From Pseudomonadota bacterium (GTDB lineage Bacteria > Pseudomonadota > Gammaproteobacteria > Eutrophobiales > Eutrophobiaceae): 64,000 nt of DNA. The stretch covers positions 1-64,000 of the forward strand of contig JABFGI010000008.1 in the NCBI GenBank assembly GCA_013112535.1. The letters are read 5' to 3'. The translations under genes were made by a program, and so were the position numbers. The notes beneath the pieces were generated by a model. The model saw only the letters and a list, made by a program, of their open reading frames with translations, made no database searches and was not told the DNA's origin. This document shows, in pieces, positions 32,427 through 41,717 of the stretch. Within the stretch, counting starts at the first letter, position 1, and every line of letters begins with the position of its first letter.

Positions 32427-33439
32427 TGGCTTGATAAGTAGGGTTTGAAAGAATCATTATACCGTTCTTCAAAGCCTGTTTGTGTTTTAGAAAGGGTATA
32501 CACAGCAAGACCAAGCTCATTTGCTAACCGGTGTGTTTTTTCTGTACCCAACACCATAAAAGCTGTCGCCATTGCATCGGCATGCATGGTTGATTTATCT
32601 AACACAGTGACGGATGCAAGATTATGGTTTATCGGTTTTCCTGTAATTGGATCAATTGTATGGGAATAGCGAACGCCATCTTTTTCAAAATAGTTTCGAT
32701 AATCGCCGGAAGTGGCCATTGCCATATTATTTAAATTAACAATACGTTGAACAGAACGTTCGAATACGTTGGCTTGCTCGATACCTATTTGCCAGGCTTG
32801 TTGATTGGCGTTCACGCCTTTACCAATTAATTCACCGCCAATTTCGACAAGATAATTTTGAATATTATTTTTATCGAGATAAAGAGCAATCTTATCGACA
32901 GCAAAACCTTTGGCAATACCAGACAGATCGATATAAATAGCCGGATCAGATTTCAAGATACGGTTTGCCAACAGGTCTAATTCTATTTTTTTATAGCCGG
33001 TATGTTGCTTTGTCTCATGTAATAGTGATTCTTGTGGAATCTCTTGTGTATACGGATCAGGGCCAAAGCCCCAGATATTCACCAGGGGCCCGACAGTGAC
33101 ATCAAATGCACCGTTGGTTGTGATGCTGACATGATTTGCATGCAACATCACACCATAAAGGTCATCGGAAATGAGTTGCCAATCGTTTGAACCTGACTGG
33201 TTCAATAAGGATAATTCTGAATCAGGTATATAGGTCGACATTGATTGATTAACATCAGTAAGTATAGATTCAATATCAGCATGTATCCTGTCCTTATCTG
33301 AGATATTTTTACCGAGCATCAGTTTAATAGAATAGGTTGTGCCCATTGTCATGCCACTAATCGTGACTAATTCATCTGGTGCACGCTCACAGGCACTGAT
33401 AATGCATATAAATAATAAAATAGAGAATAAAACGCGCAT
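32423..33439 (-). CDS. apbE: FAD:protein FMN transferase (ApbE) lipoprotein
   Basis: 338 residues from the ATG at 33439, chosen because it begins a lipoprotein signal (MRVLFSILLFICIISAC, Cys17); a start 11 codons earlier is open but adds residues before the signal. ApbE attaches FMN to Thr of Na+-translocating NQR/RNF subunits or related flavoproteins in the periplasm. Signatures: 'MTMGTTYSIKL', 'VGPLVNIWGFGP', 'DLSGIAKGFAVDKI', 'LVEIGGELIGKG' and 'HTIDPITGKPI'. The Asp/Gly FAD- and Mg-binding positions appear intact. First gene of the four-gene operon. Confidence 0.93.
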   Translation of the reverse strand: MRVLFSILLFICIISACERAPDELVTISGMTMGTTYSIKLMLGKNISDKDRIHADIESILTDVNQSMSTYIPDSELSLLNQSGSNDWQLISDDLYGVMLHANHVSITTNGAFDVTVGPLVNIWGFGPDPYTQEIPQESLLHETKQHTGYKKIELDLLANRILKSDPAIYIDLSGIAKGFAVDKIALYLDKNNIQNYLVEIGGELIGKGVNANQQAWQIGIEQANVFERSVQRIVNLNNMAMATSGDYRNYFEKDGVRYSHTIDPITGKPINHNLASVTVLDKSTMHADAMATAFMVLGTEKTHRLANELGLAVYTLSKTQTGFEERYNDSFKPYLSSQ

Positions 33440-33485
33440 GGAATAATCTTGAATAAATGTGAAATTGTTCAATTGGATAAAAACG

Positions 33486-33520
33486 ACCTTATTTGAGTAA
33501 GGTTCTAAACTAAATAAGGT
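33486..33520. repeat. nine-base inverted repeat between divergent apbE and M15 genes
   Basis: ACCTTATTT at 33486-33494 and its exact complement AAATAAGGT at 33512-33520, separated by 17 bases, in the ~285-base divergent region. A two-part hairpin (AATAACC...GGTTATT enclosing AGACC/GGTCT) also occurs at 33628-33662. These could be an operator and a leader hairpin. Confidence 0.4.
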
Positions 33521-33725
33521 AGTGGCATATACGTATCATAACAATAATATATGGTTATGGCTTTCAATAGAAAGTGTCGCTTCATTTAAGAACCTTTTTA
33601 CCCGGAATGTGGCAGTGTAGCATCAAAAATAACCGTAAAAAGAGACCAAAGGTCTGGTTATTTTCTTCATTTAGTCTGGTTGAAAAAACTGCTATGCTTG
33701 CGATATTATTGGCATTGAAGTCCTA

Positions 33726-34589
33726 ATGGTTGAAAGTATGAAGAGAAGGCATTTATTAAAAACGCTTGGAGCAGGCTGTCTGGGAATGACTGTTGCCCCG
33801 GAATTATTAGCAGCGGCAGCAAGAGGCCATTTTGCCGGCAAAATATACAGCCCTGATGATGGATTGAAAGATTATCTTCATAAGATCAAAAATTTTAATA
33901 AACCCCACGATGGAGATGTTCAGCTAGAACATAATCTTTATCAAACATTTGAATCAACGGTTATGCGACTTAGACGACTACAGAAGCTGGTCGGGCATGG
34001 CAATTTCAACATTTTAAACTTTACCGACGGTCTTGCACTTGCAAGAAACTATCCTAAAGTTGGCAAATTTCCAAAGGAAGAACTCAAATTTCTGGAAATC
34101 GTTTTTTATGAAGATGGCCAACGTTACGGATTCATGGGACAAAAACCGATCACAGAAATTACCGAACAAATTAAGAAGAAAGATGTCCTTAAAATTCCCC
34201 GTAGTGGTAATTTTCTATATAAGGACAGATCGGTAGAATTATTTGAAGAAATAAAAAAAGAAGTCGGCGATCAGGTTATCCTGACGTCGGGAATTCGTAG
34301 TGTCATGAAACAATTTCTGCTGTTTCTGAACAAAGTATACGAAAGTGAAGGTAATCTCTCCCTTGCATCACGTTCACTCGCACCTCCCGGTTATTCTTTT
34401 CATGGCAACGGTGATTTCGATGTTGGCCAAAAAGGTTATGGTAAATTAAATTTCACAGGCACATTTACAGAAACCGATGTTTATAAAAAACTGGCTGAAC
34501 TTGGTTATTTAAAATTGCGATATCCTGAAGATAACCGACTTGGCGTACGCTACGAGCCCTGGCACATCAAAATTAACGTGTCTGTATAA
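33726..34589 (+). CDS. M15-family D,D-carboxypeptidase-like peptidase with Tat-like signal
   Basis: 287 residues. The N-terminus MKRRHLLKTLGAGCLGMTVA (from Met5) resembles a twin-arginine signal with 'KRRHLLK' before a hydrophobic core. The C-terminal half carries VanY/M15 zinc-peptidase features: 'ILTSGIRSVMKQFLLFL', 'YSFHGNGDFDVGQ' (metal His and Asp) and 'YEPWHIKI' (catalytic Glu, metal His near residue 280). Such enzymes trim peptidoglycan stem peptides or cleave D-Ala-D-Ala. The region ~40-180 is unassigned. Divergent from apbE. Start may be 33726 or the ATG at 33738, which begins the signal directly. Confidence 0.82.
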   Translation: MVESMKRRHLLKTLGAGCLGMTVAPELLAAAARGHFAGKIYSPDDGLKDYLHKIKNFNKPHDGDVQLEHNLYQTFESTVMRLRRLQKLVGHGNFNILNFTDGLALARNYPKVGKFPKEELKFLEIVFYEDGQRYGFMGQKPITEITEQIKKKDVLKIPRSGNFLYKDRSVELFEEIKKEVGDQVILTSGIRSVMKQFLLFLNKVYESEGNLSLASRSLAPPGYSFHGNGDFDVGQKGYGKLNFTGTFTETDVYKKLAELGYLKLRYPEDNRLGVRYEPWHIKINVSV

Positions 34590-34693
34590 AATAGCTATAA
34601 ATAACTTTCTCTTTTTCAACTAGAAGCCGACATTAACGCCCGTATCAGTAACCGGAGCAAGATCAGCTTCAATAGATCAGACGACGAATGCTT

Positions 34694-35077
34694 TCAGGCA
34701 GAAGAGGCGCACTCGGATTTAAGCCAGTCATGAGCGTCACTTTCATTTGTAAACAATTTACAATTATATCCGGCGTTGCGAAATACTGTTTCAATAAAGT
34801 TATGTGAGTGGTCGTTTATCGAATGGAGGATGGCAATTTTAGACTCATGTTTTAACCCGTATGATGCCATGTTTTCATATGCCATACTATAATTATCCAG
34901 CGTGCTGGCAACGTTTGGAATTCCGCGAACATCTGCACAGTAATTCAGGAGATCGTCCCGTTGTGCCGTTTCAACTGCCTCTTTTGCAAAGCTCTGTTCC
35001 AGATCGGCCGTTATCGATTTATAAACCTTGATAAGCACGAAGCCCTTTTCTTTTATAGAATCGATTTTATAATCCAT
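34694..35077 (-). CDS. small STAS-like cytoplasmic protein, unknown function
   Basis: 127 residues from the ATG at 35077 (a GTG five codons earlier is also open; neither has a strong RBS). Predicted alternating beta/alpha pattern ('GFVLIKVYKSITADLEQSFA', 'LLNYCADVRGIPNVASTLDN', 'KIAILHSINDHSHNFIETVF') resembling STAS/SpoIIAA-like domains, which act as regulatory or binding modules. No catalytic motif. Stand-alone, downstream of the M15 peptidase in convergent orientation. Confidence 0.6.
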   Translation of the reverse strand: MDYKIDSIKEKGFVLIKVYKSITADLEQSFAKEAVETAQRDDLLNYCADVRGIPNVASTLDNYSMAYENMASYGLKHESKIAILHSINDHSHNFIETVFRNAGYNCKLFTNESDAHDWLKSECASSA

Positions 35078-35228
35078 AAGCAATTCATACACTCTTATTA
35101 TAAACGGGCAAGTCTTATACCCCGGTTACAAAATATGTAAAATTATAAATTGAACCTTATAATTTAAATATAGTAACAATTTTATCTCTTTACAATTCAT
35201 TATGGGTCGGTAGCAGCATCATACATAA

Positions 35229-37037
35229 TTAATGTGATTGTCTTACCCCATAAAGCTTGGAGTAGAGTCCATCCTGAGATAGTAATTCACCATGTGTGCC
35301 TTGTTCGCCTATTGTTCCTGCTTCAAAGACATAGACATGGTTTGCCTGTTTAATGGCGCTTAATCTGTGTGCAACAATTATAGTCGTTTTATCATTTAAG
35401 AAATCAGTAAGTGCTGTATGTAAGTGATATTCTGTTTCGGCATCTAATGCCGATGTCGCTTCGTCGAGTATTACCACATTAGGTTCACTTAGTACCATAC
35501 GTGCTATAGCTAAACGTTGGCGTTGTCCGCCCGAGAGTCTGATACCTTGTCTACCGACTATAGTATCGAGTTTGTTGGGTAATTGTTCGATGGTTTCCTT
35601 GAGTTGAGCAATCTCAAGAGCGTGCCATAAGTCTTTATCTTCCAGTTCGCGTCCCAGGGTTAAATTAATTCGAACTGTATCGTTAAACAATGCCGGATGT
35701 TGTAACACAGTCGCAACATGCTCGCGGACAACATCAAGACCTATCTTTGTTACCGGCACATCATCATAAAATATATTGCCGCTTTTAGAAGGGTATAAAC
35801 CTATCAACACTTGTACCAGAGTCGATTTCCCGCCACCACTTGCACCTACCAGTGCCACTTTTTCGCCAGGTTCAATTTCAAGGTTAATGCCATCTAGTAC
35901 ATCCGGGCCATCACCATAGGCAAAATGCAGATCAGAAATAGTGATACCCACGGTATTTTTATTTTCAAATGGATTAATGATATGTGGATAGTCTGGTTCC
36001 TGCTTCAACTTTACTAATTCATTAATACGTCCCAACGCCGCTTTCGCACTATAAAAAGCGTATTGAATATTCAGGATTTCCTGAACGGGCGCCATCATGA
36101 ACCAGAGATAGCCAAACACAGCAAACATTTGACCAATACTCAAACCTGAATAAATAACCATAACCATGGCAACCGCTCTAAAGATATCAAAGCCGAATAA
36201 AAACACGACAAAACTTAATCGTCCTGCTGTATCACTTTTCCATGCGAATGCAATACCATGATCCTTAACTTGTCCGGCGTGTTCAATGATGCGTTGTAAA
36301 TAATGCTTTTCTCTATTACTGGCGCGAATTTGATGAATAGAGTCCAGTGTTTCAACAAGCGATTGCTGGAAAACTGCAAACGCCGAGTTTTCGTTTTTCT
36401 TTAACTCTTTAACGCGTTTTCCTAATACAGTTGTGAAGTAAATAACAATAGGGTTGGCAAACAGGATTAACGTGGCAATTTGCCAATGCATGATAAGTAA
36501 TATGATTGCTACGCCAATAACTGTTAATACAGCAATAAGCAACTTGCTGACAGTTGTTCCTACAAAATTATCAACCGTTGTAAGGTCTGTAACAAAGTAA
36601 GACGCAACCGTTCCGCTTCCCAGTGTTTCATATTCCGACATCGATACACTGCTTAAACGTTGTAGTAATCTACGACGAATAAGAAAAATCACATCTTTCG
36701 CAATAATTGTAAATTGTCTTGTCTGAAGTACGTTAAGAAATAATGAAGCAAGGCGTAAGAACAAGGTAAGAATTAGCAGTGAAACAATATAGAGCACGGG
36801 GCTATGCCAGGACGATGGCGTAATACTGTTTATTGTATTAACGACAATAGCCGGTTTGTTTAACAATACTTCATCAACTAATAAAGGCATTAACAACGGC
36901 ACAGGTACACTTGCCAGTGTTGCCACAACAGCAATAATATTAGCCATTATCAATTGACGTTTATGTTGTTTGGCAACGCTTAAAATATATTGCCAGTTAT
37001 ATTCTTGTGGCTCTTCTTTACTCAGTGTCATGTCCAT
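35229..37037 (-). CDS. ABC exporter, fused membrane and ATPase domains
   Basis: 602 residues, a half-transporter (MsbA/MDR type) that dimerises in the inner membrane. Six-helix membrane domain ~25-320, then an ATPase domain with Walker A GASGGGKST, signature LSGGQRQRL, Walker B 'NVVILDEATSALD' and the H-loop 'IIVAHRLS'. All catalytic motifs intact. The substrate cannot be told from sequence; lipid or drug export is usual. It begins 27 bases after srkA and may be cotranscribed. It is far from the HlyD locus (28 kb) so I do not link it to that system. Confidence 0.93.
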   Translation of the reverse strand: MDMTLSKEEPQEYNWQYILSVAKQHKRQLIMANIIAVVATLASVPVPLLMPLLVDEVLLNKPAIVVNTINSITPSSWHSPVLYIVSLLILTLFLRLASLFLNVLQTRQFTIIAKDVIFLIRRRLLQRLSSVSMSEYETLGSGTVASYFVTDLTTVDNFVGTTVSKLLIAVLTVIGVAIILLIMHWQIATLILFANPIVIYFTTVLGKRVKELKKNENSAFAVFQQSLVETLDSIHQIRASNREKHYLQRIIEHAGQVKDHGIAFAWKSDTAGRLSFVVFLFGFDIFRAVAMVMVIYSGLSIGQMFAVFGYLWFMMAPVQEILNIQYAFYSAKAALGRINELVKLKQEPDYPHIINPFENKNTVGITISDLHFAYGDGPDVLDGINLEIEPGEKVALVGASGGGKSTLVQVLIGLYPSKSGNIFYDDVPVTKIGLDVVREHVATVLQHPALFNDTVRINLTLGRELEDKDLWHALEIAQLKETIEQLPNKLDTIVGRQGIRLSGGQRQRLAIARMVLSEPNVVILDEATSALDAETEYHLHTALTDFLNDKTTIIVAHRLSAIKQANHVYVFEAGTIGEQGTHGELLSQDGLYSKLYGVRQSH

Positions 37038-37064
37038 TGTTTTATTTTAAAGTACATTTTTAGA

Positions 37065-38060
37065 TTATCCATACCAGACTAGAGGTTCTTCTTGCATTAA
37101 CGCTGCCTGTTCCCGCAAACTTAGAATATGATCTTCCCAATAACGTTGACTATTAAAAAAAGGAAATGCGATTGGAAACGCCGGGTCTTCCCAACGTTGT
37201 GCCAACCATGCAGCATAATGAATTAATCGCAACGTTCTTAATGCTTCAACTAAATGTAATTCGCGTGGTGGAAAATCACGAAACTCGGTATAGCCTTCCA
37301 AAAAATCATTGAGTCTTGCTGTCATGTATTGTCTGTCGCCGGACAAGAACATCCAGATATCCTGCACTGCCGGCCCTGATCGCGAATCATCAAAGTCAAC
37401 GATATAGAAATGTTCATCACGCGTTAATATATTACCTTGATGACAATCACCATGCAGCCTTAAACTTTTGTATTCTCCTGCTTGTTCAAAACAATCTTTT
37501 ATTCTGATAATCAGATCATCTGTCAATGTTTTATATGCCGTTTCCAGATCCATGGGGATGAAATTATTTTCAGTTATATATTGAATGGGTTTAATAGCAA
37601 AGTCTTCAATGCTAATCGTTGGTCTGGCAGAAAATGATTTTGTTTCGCCGATATTATGCAATTGACCAAGAATTCGACCGAGTTGTAATAAATGATCGGG
37701 ATTATCGAGTTCCGGTGAATATCCGCCAAAACGCGGATACAGGGAAAAACGGTAACCTTCATAAGTGAATATCGTTTCATCATCAATTACTACAGGCGCA
37801 ACAACGGGTAAATCTGCCTGTGCCAATTCCAGCGTAAATTGGTGCTCTTCCTTGATCATGTCATCGGTCCAGCGGGCAGGACGGTAAAACTTGGCAATAA
37901 TTGGCGACTCATCTTCAATACCGATTTGATAGACACGGTTTTCATAGCTATTGAGTGCGAGTATCCGCCTGTCAGAGAGATAGTTCAGTGATTCAACCGC
38001 ATTAACGATGGTATCAGGGCCAAGTTGGCTATAATTAAGCAAGTAGGAATTTTCAGTCAT
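37065..38060 (-). CDS. srkA: stress response kinase A (SrkA/YihE)
   Basis: 331 residues, matching the E. coli stress-response Ser/Thr kinase family. Aminoglycoside-phosphotransferase-like fold: 'LALNSYENRVYQIGIED' opening, catalytic loop 'LRLHGDCHQGNILTRD', and metal-binding 'YIVDFDDSRSGPAVQDIWMF'. SrkA counteracts stress-induced cell death; cytoplasmic. First gene of a probable operon with the ABC exporter. Confidence 0.93.
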   Translation of the reverse strand: MTENSYLLNYSQLGPDTIVNAVESLNYLSDRRILALNSYENRVYQIGIEDESPIIAKFYRPARWTDDMIKEEHQFTLELAQADLPVVAPVVIDDETIFTYEGYRFSLYPRFGGYSPELDNPDHLLQLGRILGQLHNIGETKSFSARPTISIEDFAIKPIQYITENNFIPMDLETAYKTLTDDLIIRIKDCFEQAGEYKSLRLHGDCHQGNILTRDEHFYIVDFDDSRSGPAVQDIWMFLSGDRQYMTARLNDFLEGYTEFRDFPPRELHLVEALRTLRLIHYAAWLAQRWEDPAFPIAFPFFNSQRYWEDHILSLREQAALMQEEPLVWYG

Positions 38061-38191
38061 GATGCGAGTCTATCAGAAGTCGTACAATGCGAATGAAACA
38101 ATGCCTAAAAATAATTAAATTACTATGCAAAACAGTACGATACAGGATAAGCTTTTGCAGATGAGTTTTCACAGAAAAAGGACATGACGGC

Positions 38192-39448
38192 ATGAGTTCA
38201 GAAATTTCTGCGCTAACTAAAGATGCCAATGTGGGTGATATTGATGCTCAACTACAGCTTGCTGATCTTTATGAGCAAGGATTTGGTGTGCCACAAGATC
38301 ATGGACAGGCAGCCTATTGGTACCGAAAAGCCGCTGAACAAGGGGCAGGCAAGGCGCAATCGCGTCTTGGTCAAATGTATTTACGTGGAATAGGTGTTCC
38401 GGAAGATTATAAAGAAGCATCGCATTGGTTAAATAAATCCGCAGATCAGGGTGATGCGACGGCACAGGCTAATTTAGCCTGGTGTTATCAACATGGTCTG
38501 GGTGTTGAAAAGAATTATAAACAGGCGTTTGACTGGTATCACAAATCGGCTGAAAGAGGTCATGCCGGCGCGCGCTATAACCTTGCCTATATGTATTCAA
38601 AAGGGATAGGCATATCTGAAAATCATGAAGAATCTTTAAAGTGGTATTTACTTGCAGCTGAACAGGGACATATGAAAGCGCAACTTAATGTTGGATTAAT
38701 GTTTGCACAAGGACTTGGGACAAAAACAAATGAGCAAGAAGCCGCACGATGGTATAAGGAAGCAGCGAATCAGGGTTATGCCAAAGCGCAATATAATCTT
38801 GCGTTAATGTATGGTGGTGGCATAGGTGTGCCGCAAGATGATGAAGAGGCTTTTAAATGGCATCAAATGGCAGCGAAACAAGGCTATGCCCGTGCTCAAT
38901 TTAATATGGGACTGTTTTACATTAATGGTTTAGGTGTACCACAGGACTATGCCGCAGCTGAAAAATGTTTCCAGTTAGCCGCACAACAATCCTATGCAAA
39001 AGCAAACTATCAACTGGGCAAAATGCATGCCTTTGGACTGGGCTTACATCTTAATGAAATACTTGCTGCAAAATATTACCGTATGGCTGCGGACGCAGGC
39101 TATAACAAAGCACAATATCGTTTAGGGCATCTTTATATTGATGGCCAGGGCGTAGAAAAAAATGAAACGATAGCGTGTGAATGGTTTGAAAAATCAGCAA
39201 GACAAGGCTACCCAAAAGCACAACATATGATAGGTGTGCGTTATGCAAAAGGATTGGGGGTTATTAAAGATTATGTAAAAGCGTATGCCTGGCTTTTGTT
39301 AGCAAATGATTCTGGTGATGAACATGTTAAAGAAGCACTAAACCGCATCCGTAAAAAACTATCGGAAGGACAAGTTACAGAAGCAGAAGTGCTTGCCAGT
39401 GAATTTAGTCAAGCTTATAAAAGAAGAGAAAGCCAACTTACGAATTGA
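38192..39448 (+). CDS. Sel1-repeat protein
   Basis: 418 residues with about ten tandem Sel1-like repeats of ~36 residues, each ending near 'AEQGxxxAQxxLGxMYxxGxGV' (e.g. 'AYWYRKAAEQGAGKAQ', 'KWYLLAAEQGHMKAQLN'). No signal peptide, so a cytoplasmic scaffold is likely. The TPR-like solenoid mediates protein contacts; partner unknown. RBS AAAGGA upstream. Divergent from srkA, 131 bases. Confidence 0.9.
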   Translation: MSSEISALTKDANVGDIDAQLQLADLYEQGFGVPQDHGQAAYWYRKAAEQGAGKAQSRLGQMYLRGIGVPEDYKEASHWLNKSADQGDATAQANLAWCYQHGLGVEKNYKQAFDWYHKSAERGHAGARYNLAYMYSKGIGISENHEESLKWYLLAAEQGHMKAQLNVGLMFAQGLGTKTNEQEAARWYKEAANQGYAKAQYNLALMYGGGIGVPQDDEEAFKWHQMAAKQGYARAQFNMGLFYINGLGVPQDYAAAEKCFQLAAQQSYAKANYQLGKMHAFGLGLHLNEILAAKYYRMAADAGYNKAQYRLGHLYIDGQGVEKNETIACEWFEKSARQGYPKAQHMIGVRYAKGLGVIKDYVKAYAWLLLANDSGDEHVKEALNRIRKKLSEGQVTEAEVLASEFSQAYKRRESQLTN

Positions 39449-39454
39449 AATATA

Positions 39455-39585
39455 TTTTTGGCAATAAACCGGAAGTAAACAACGGCATCTTAAAACTACT
39501 GATCAGGAAGTCTTTTGGTCATATCAAGATCAATTTGATGGAGTCTATAGCTTACTCAGTATTTTTGGCAACAGACTGGAAGTAT
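39455..39585. repeat. imperfect 25-base direct repeat
   Basis: TTTTTGGCAAtAaAccGGAAGTA-like sequence occurs near 39455-39477 and again near 39561-39583 with a few mismatches, 106 bases apart, just downstream of the Sel1 gene. The second copy ends a ~34-codon plus-strand frame ending 'SIFGNRLEV', probably a remnant of a lost gene. Confidence 0.35.
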
Positions 39586-39841
39586 GACGTATCGTTAAAA
39601 TATCAATTTGATCTGAACGAATAAGGTAAATAATTCGATAGCTACCTTCATAAATTTCTCTAATATCTTCCCGTTGATATTTTAATACTATCTTGCCTTG
39701 TTTCGGATGATCCGCAAGTAATTCAACGTGCTGAGTGATTTGATCTATAAAATTAAAAGCATTTTCAGGTTAATCAGTCGCGATATAATCATATATCTGT
39801 TGTAGACGTAGACGTCCTTTTCTAGTCCAGTTTACTTTCAT
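39545..39841 (-). pseudogene. ParE/RelE-family toxin gene broken by a nonsense codon
   Basis: The frame from the ATG at 39841 reads like a ParE toxin ('MKVNWTRKGRLRLQQIYDYI', then after the stop 'PENAFNFIDQITQHVELLAD', 'HPKQGK', 'YEGSYRIIYLIRSDQIDILT', 'RHTSSLLP'). Codon 24 (39772-39770) is TAA where the family usually has Asn/Gln-Pro before Glu-Asn-Ala, so a single base change (CAA to TAA) would explain it. The rest of the frame is intact to a TAG at 39547-39545. The ATG overlaps the antitoxin stop (ATGA). Probably a toxin inactivated by mutation, so the antitoxin persists alone. Confidence 0.8.
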
Positions 39842-40032
39842 TCAGATAATCCAAACTCCTTACGAACAGTCTCATTATCGCTAACACGACCAGCCATACT
39901 ATCTTGCAAGCCCTCTTCTATATCTTGAATGACAGATAATTCATAAATTAGATCTTTCCAACTAACTTCATCAGGTAACTGATCAATGATTTGATGGGCA
40001 GATTGTTTAACAGAGTGTGCAGATGTACTCAT
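39838..40032 (-). CDS. antitoxin of a type II ParE-type module
   Basis: 64 residues, mostly helical and acidic ('SVKQSAHQIIDQLPDEVSWK', 'DLIYELSVIQDIEEGLQDSM'). It matches the 'addiction module protein' antitoxin style that precedes ParE/RelE toxins. The stop overlaps the toxin start by four bases. With the toxin nonsense-mutated, this is likely an orphan antitoxin that may still repress its own promoter. Confidence 0.75.
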   Translation of the reverse strand: MSTSAHSVKQSAHQIIDQLPDEVSWKDLIYELSVIQDIEEGLQDSMAGRVSDNETVRKEFGLSE

Positions 40033-40194
40033 TACAATTCCTCATAAATTCCGTTGTCATTGGTGTTAATGAATTTTAGCATTTTTTTTCTAAAAAGCCG
40101 ATTGATATGATAATGCCAAAAGGATAAATTATTCTTATTAAAATATAATCAAAGCACTTACAACATACTGTTTCTAAATGGATTTATATCAATA

Positions 40195-40779
40195 ATGCTA
40201 CCCTCCACAAATACCCAAGAAATCAAAAGACTTCCCGGCCAGTACTATGATGAGGAGACGAACCTTCATTACAACTACTTCCGTTATTACGACCCTAGTT
40301 TGGGACGATATATTACGAGTGATCCGATAGGGTTAAATGCAGGACCAAATACATATGTTTATGTTAAAAATAAACCTCTAAGATATACTGACAGATTAGG
40401 TCTTAAATGGGAATGTGAATGGGTGGTTACTAAATATTATGACAAAAATGTACCGCGTTTAGTTCAGCCTGAACTTGGATATTGGGATGATTTATGTTTA
40501 CCATTTGCAACGCCAACTATTGGAGTTCCTGACCCAACTACACCAAGAAGTGGATATTATAATAAGGCAGCTAGCCATCCAAGTAGGCTCCCATCTGCTA
40601 TTGATTTTTCTTTTGAAATGAAATGTATAAAACAATGGGTAGTTAAACAAGAAGAGAAATGGGAGATGGATGTTGAAAGATGGATGTCAGGCTATATGAA
40701 ATGCGTAGATGATTGTACAGGTGAGACCAAAAATCACTGGGGGTCAGATCGCCCAGCAGATAGTCCGCCGGACATTTAA
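40195..40779 (+). CDS. orphan Rhs tip: C-terminal fragment with variable toxin-like domain
   Basis: 194 residues. Residues ~13-70 are the conserved end of an Rhs/YD-repeat core ('[20 protein letters not shown]', '[20 protein letters not shown]'), followed after 'DRLGL' by a unique ~125-residue tail rich in Cys and Trp ('WECEWVV', '[14 protein letters not shown]'). Rhs-family proteins deliver such C-terminal toxins to neighbours. Here only the tip is present, with no full-length Rhs upstream, so it is either silent stock for recombination or a decayed gene. Homology to the second tip starts exactly at '[10 protein letters not shown]' (40232), the same boundary as its mirror copy. The next gene is the candidate immunity protein. 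Toxin type not recognised. Confidence 0.75.
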   Translation: MLPSTNTQEIKRLPGQYYDEETNLHYNYFRYYDPSLGRYITSDPIGLNAGPNTYVYVKNKPLRYTDRLGLKWECEWVVTKYYDKNVPRLVQPELGYWDDLCLPFATPTIGVPDPTTPRSGYYNKAASHPSRLPSAIDFSFEMKCIKQWVVKQEEKWEMDVERWMSGYMKCVDDCTGETKNHWGSDRPADSPPDI

Positions 40780-40791
40780 AAGGAGATTTGT

Positions 40792-41310
40792 ATGACAAAA
40801 AATATTTTAATGTATTTTATGCTACCTGTTTTAATGAGTAATGTAGCATGCGTATTAGCCAGCAGTAGTCTTGATGATTGGGTGGAGAATAAAACTGATA
40901 AGGATGAAAATTTACTATGTAAATTAGAACATAATGATAATTATTTTTTAGCATCTGAAAGCGATGGCCGATTAAAAGTTGCGTATCGAATTGATGTGAC
41001 TTCATCAACTAATAAGCCTAAATCATTTATATTACGTTGGGAATTTCAAAATGAAAACAATGAATATATTGGATTAAATGTTTCTCCAGAAGTTATAGAT
41101 AATGGCTATGTTACGCAAGGAGATAAAATCTTTGCTGAAGAAGTATCATACAGAAATGTTTTTCTAAATGATTCTAAACGATTAAAAATTAATATAGGGT
41201 TAAAGAAATATATATCTAGTGATGATGTGCCTTCATCTAGAGACTTGAATGATAACGATTTAGAAAAAATAAGTTTTTGCGATACTCCGAGCCCAATATT
41301 AGTTAAGTAA
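40792..41310 (+). CDS. candidate immunity protein for the Rhs tip, exported
   Basis: 172 residues, starting 13 bases after the Rhs tip with a strong RBS AAAAGGAG. The N-terminus (residues ~1-25, 'ILMYFMLPVLMSNVACVLAS') is a signal peptide, so the protein is periplasmic, as would fit protection from a toxin acting outside the cytoplasm. The mature part is beta-rich with no recognised motif ('SFILRWEFQNENNEYIGL'). Immunity role is inferred only from position. It is followed by an (AT)n tract and a terminator at 41375. Confidence 0.6.
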   Translation: MTKNILMYFMLPVLMSNVACVLASSSLDDWVENKTDKDENLLCKLEHNDNYFLASESDGRLKVAYRIDVTSSTNKPKSFILRWEFQNENNEYIGLNVSPEVIDNGYVTQGDKIFAEEVSYRNVFLNDSKRLKINIGLKKYISSDDVPSSRDLNDNDLEKISFCDTPSPILVK

Positions 41311-41329
41311 ATATATATATATATATATA
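41311..41329. repeat. (AT)n microsatellite
   Basis: Nine and a half consecutive AT units immediately after the candidate immunity gene's stop. It is a slippage-prone tract, not in a coding frame. Confidence 0.9.
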
Positions 41330-41339
41330 GTTGTTAACT

Positions 41340-41411
41340 TTAATTAAAGGATTCAGAGCCCTTTCGGTAAGAAGAAGCCCCTCACGGGACTTTTTTATTG
41401 TCTGCGATTTA
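41340..41411 (+). repeat. left copy of a ~65-base inverted repeat flanking the Rhs island centre, containing a terminator
   Basis: TTAATTAAAGGATTCAGAGCCC... through ...TTTTTTATTGTCTGCGATTT is mirrored at 41897-41962. The shared core is 'AAAGG-(G)-TCAGAGCCCTTT', '(A)AGAAGCCCCTCA(A/C)GGG(G/A)CTTTTTTATTGTCT(G/A)CGATTT'. Sequences of 'AAAGGGGTCAGAGCCC' type also flank REP/RAYT-like elements in other gammaproteobacteria, but here each copy lies just past a candidate immunity gene. The stem AAGCCCC/GGGACTT plus T run at 41375-41396 would end the plus-strand Rhs transcript. Confidence 0.7.
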
Positions 41412-41507
41412 TATGGAACATTGCCAGTATCCTGGAACGGGTTCACCAGAATCGGTGGAACGCTTAACCAGTTTTGTGGCACATTTTGGCCAGCGCATGC
41501 AGAAGAG

Positions 41508-41678
41508 TTAGTCTTCAATAATTTCACGTCCCACAGCAGGCATATTTAGCCATTGACGATCTTCTTCGGTTCTCTTAATAGACTCTTTCGGCGTATTTGC
41601 AAGCATTTCTATTAACTCAGGACTTGGTTCATCCACTTCGTTACGTGTAGTTACATTTCTAAGTTTTTCTTTGCTCAT
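41508..41678 (-). CDS. small protein of 56 residues, unknown function
   Basis: An ATG frame in the Rhs island, 56 residues, hydrophilic ('MSKEKLRNVTTRNEVDEPSP', 'KRTEEDRQWLNMPAVGREII'). Too short for common tracks. The length and charge are like an antitoxin or a small regulator, but no partner toxin is next to it. Only composition and an uninterrupted frame support it; the start is followed upstream by an A-rich region without a clear RBS. Confidence 0.4.
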   Translation of the reverse strand: MSKEKLRNVTTRNEVDEPSPELIEMLANTPKESIKRTEEDRQWLNMPAVGREIIED

Positions 41679-41717
41679 TTAAGTTTAAACATAGCATAAT
41701 TTCACATCTGATATAAC

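Noticed and set aside
35229-37037. The ABC exporter as the missing pump of the HlyD/TolC locus
   Set aside because: It lies 28 kb away next to srkA, is a full MsbA/MDR-type half-transporter without a C39 or CLD domain, and has no adaptor genes near it.
41331-41549. Open frames in both directions near 41.3-41.5 kb
   Set aside because: They span the inverted repeat and terminator, have no RBS and show no family pattern.
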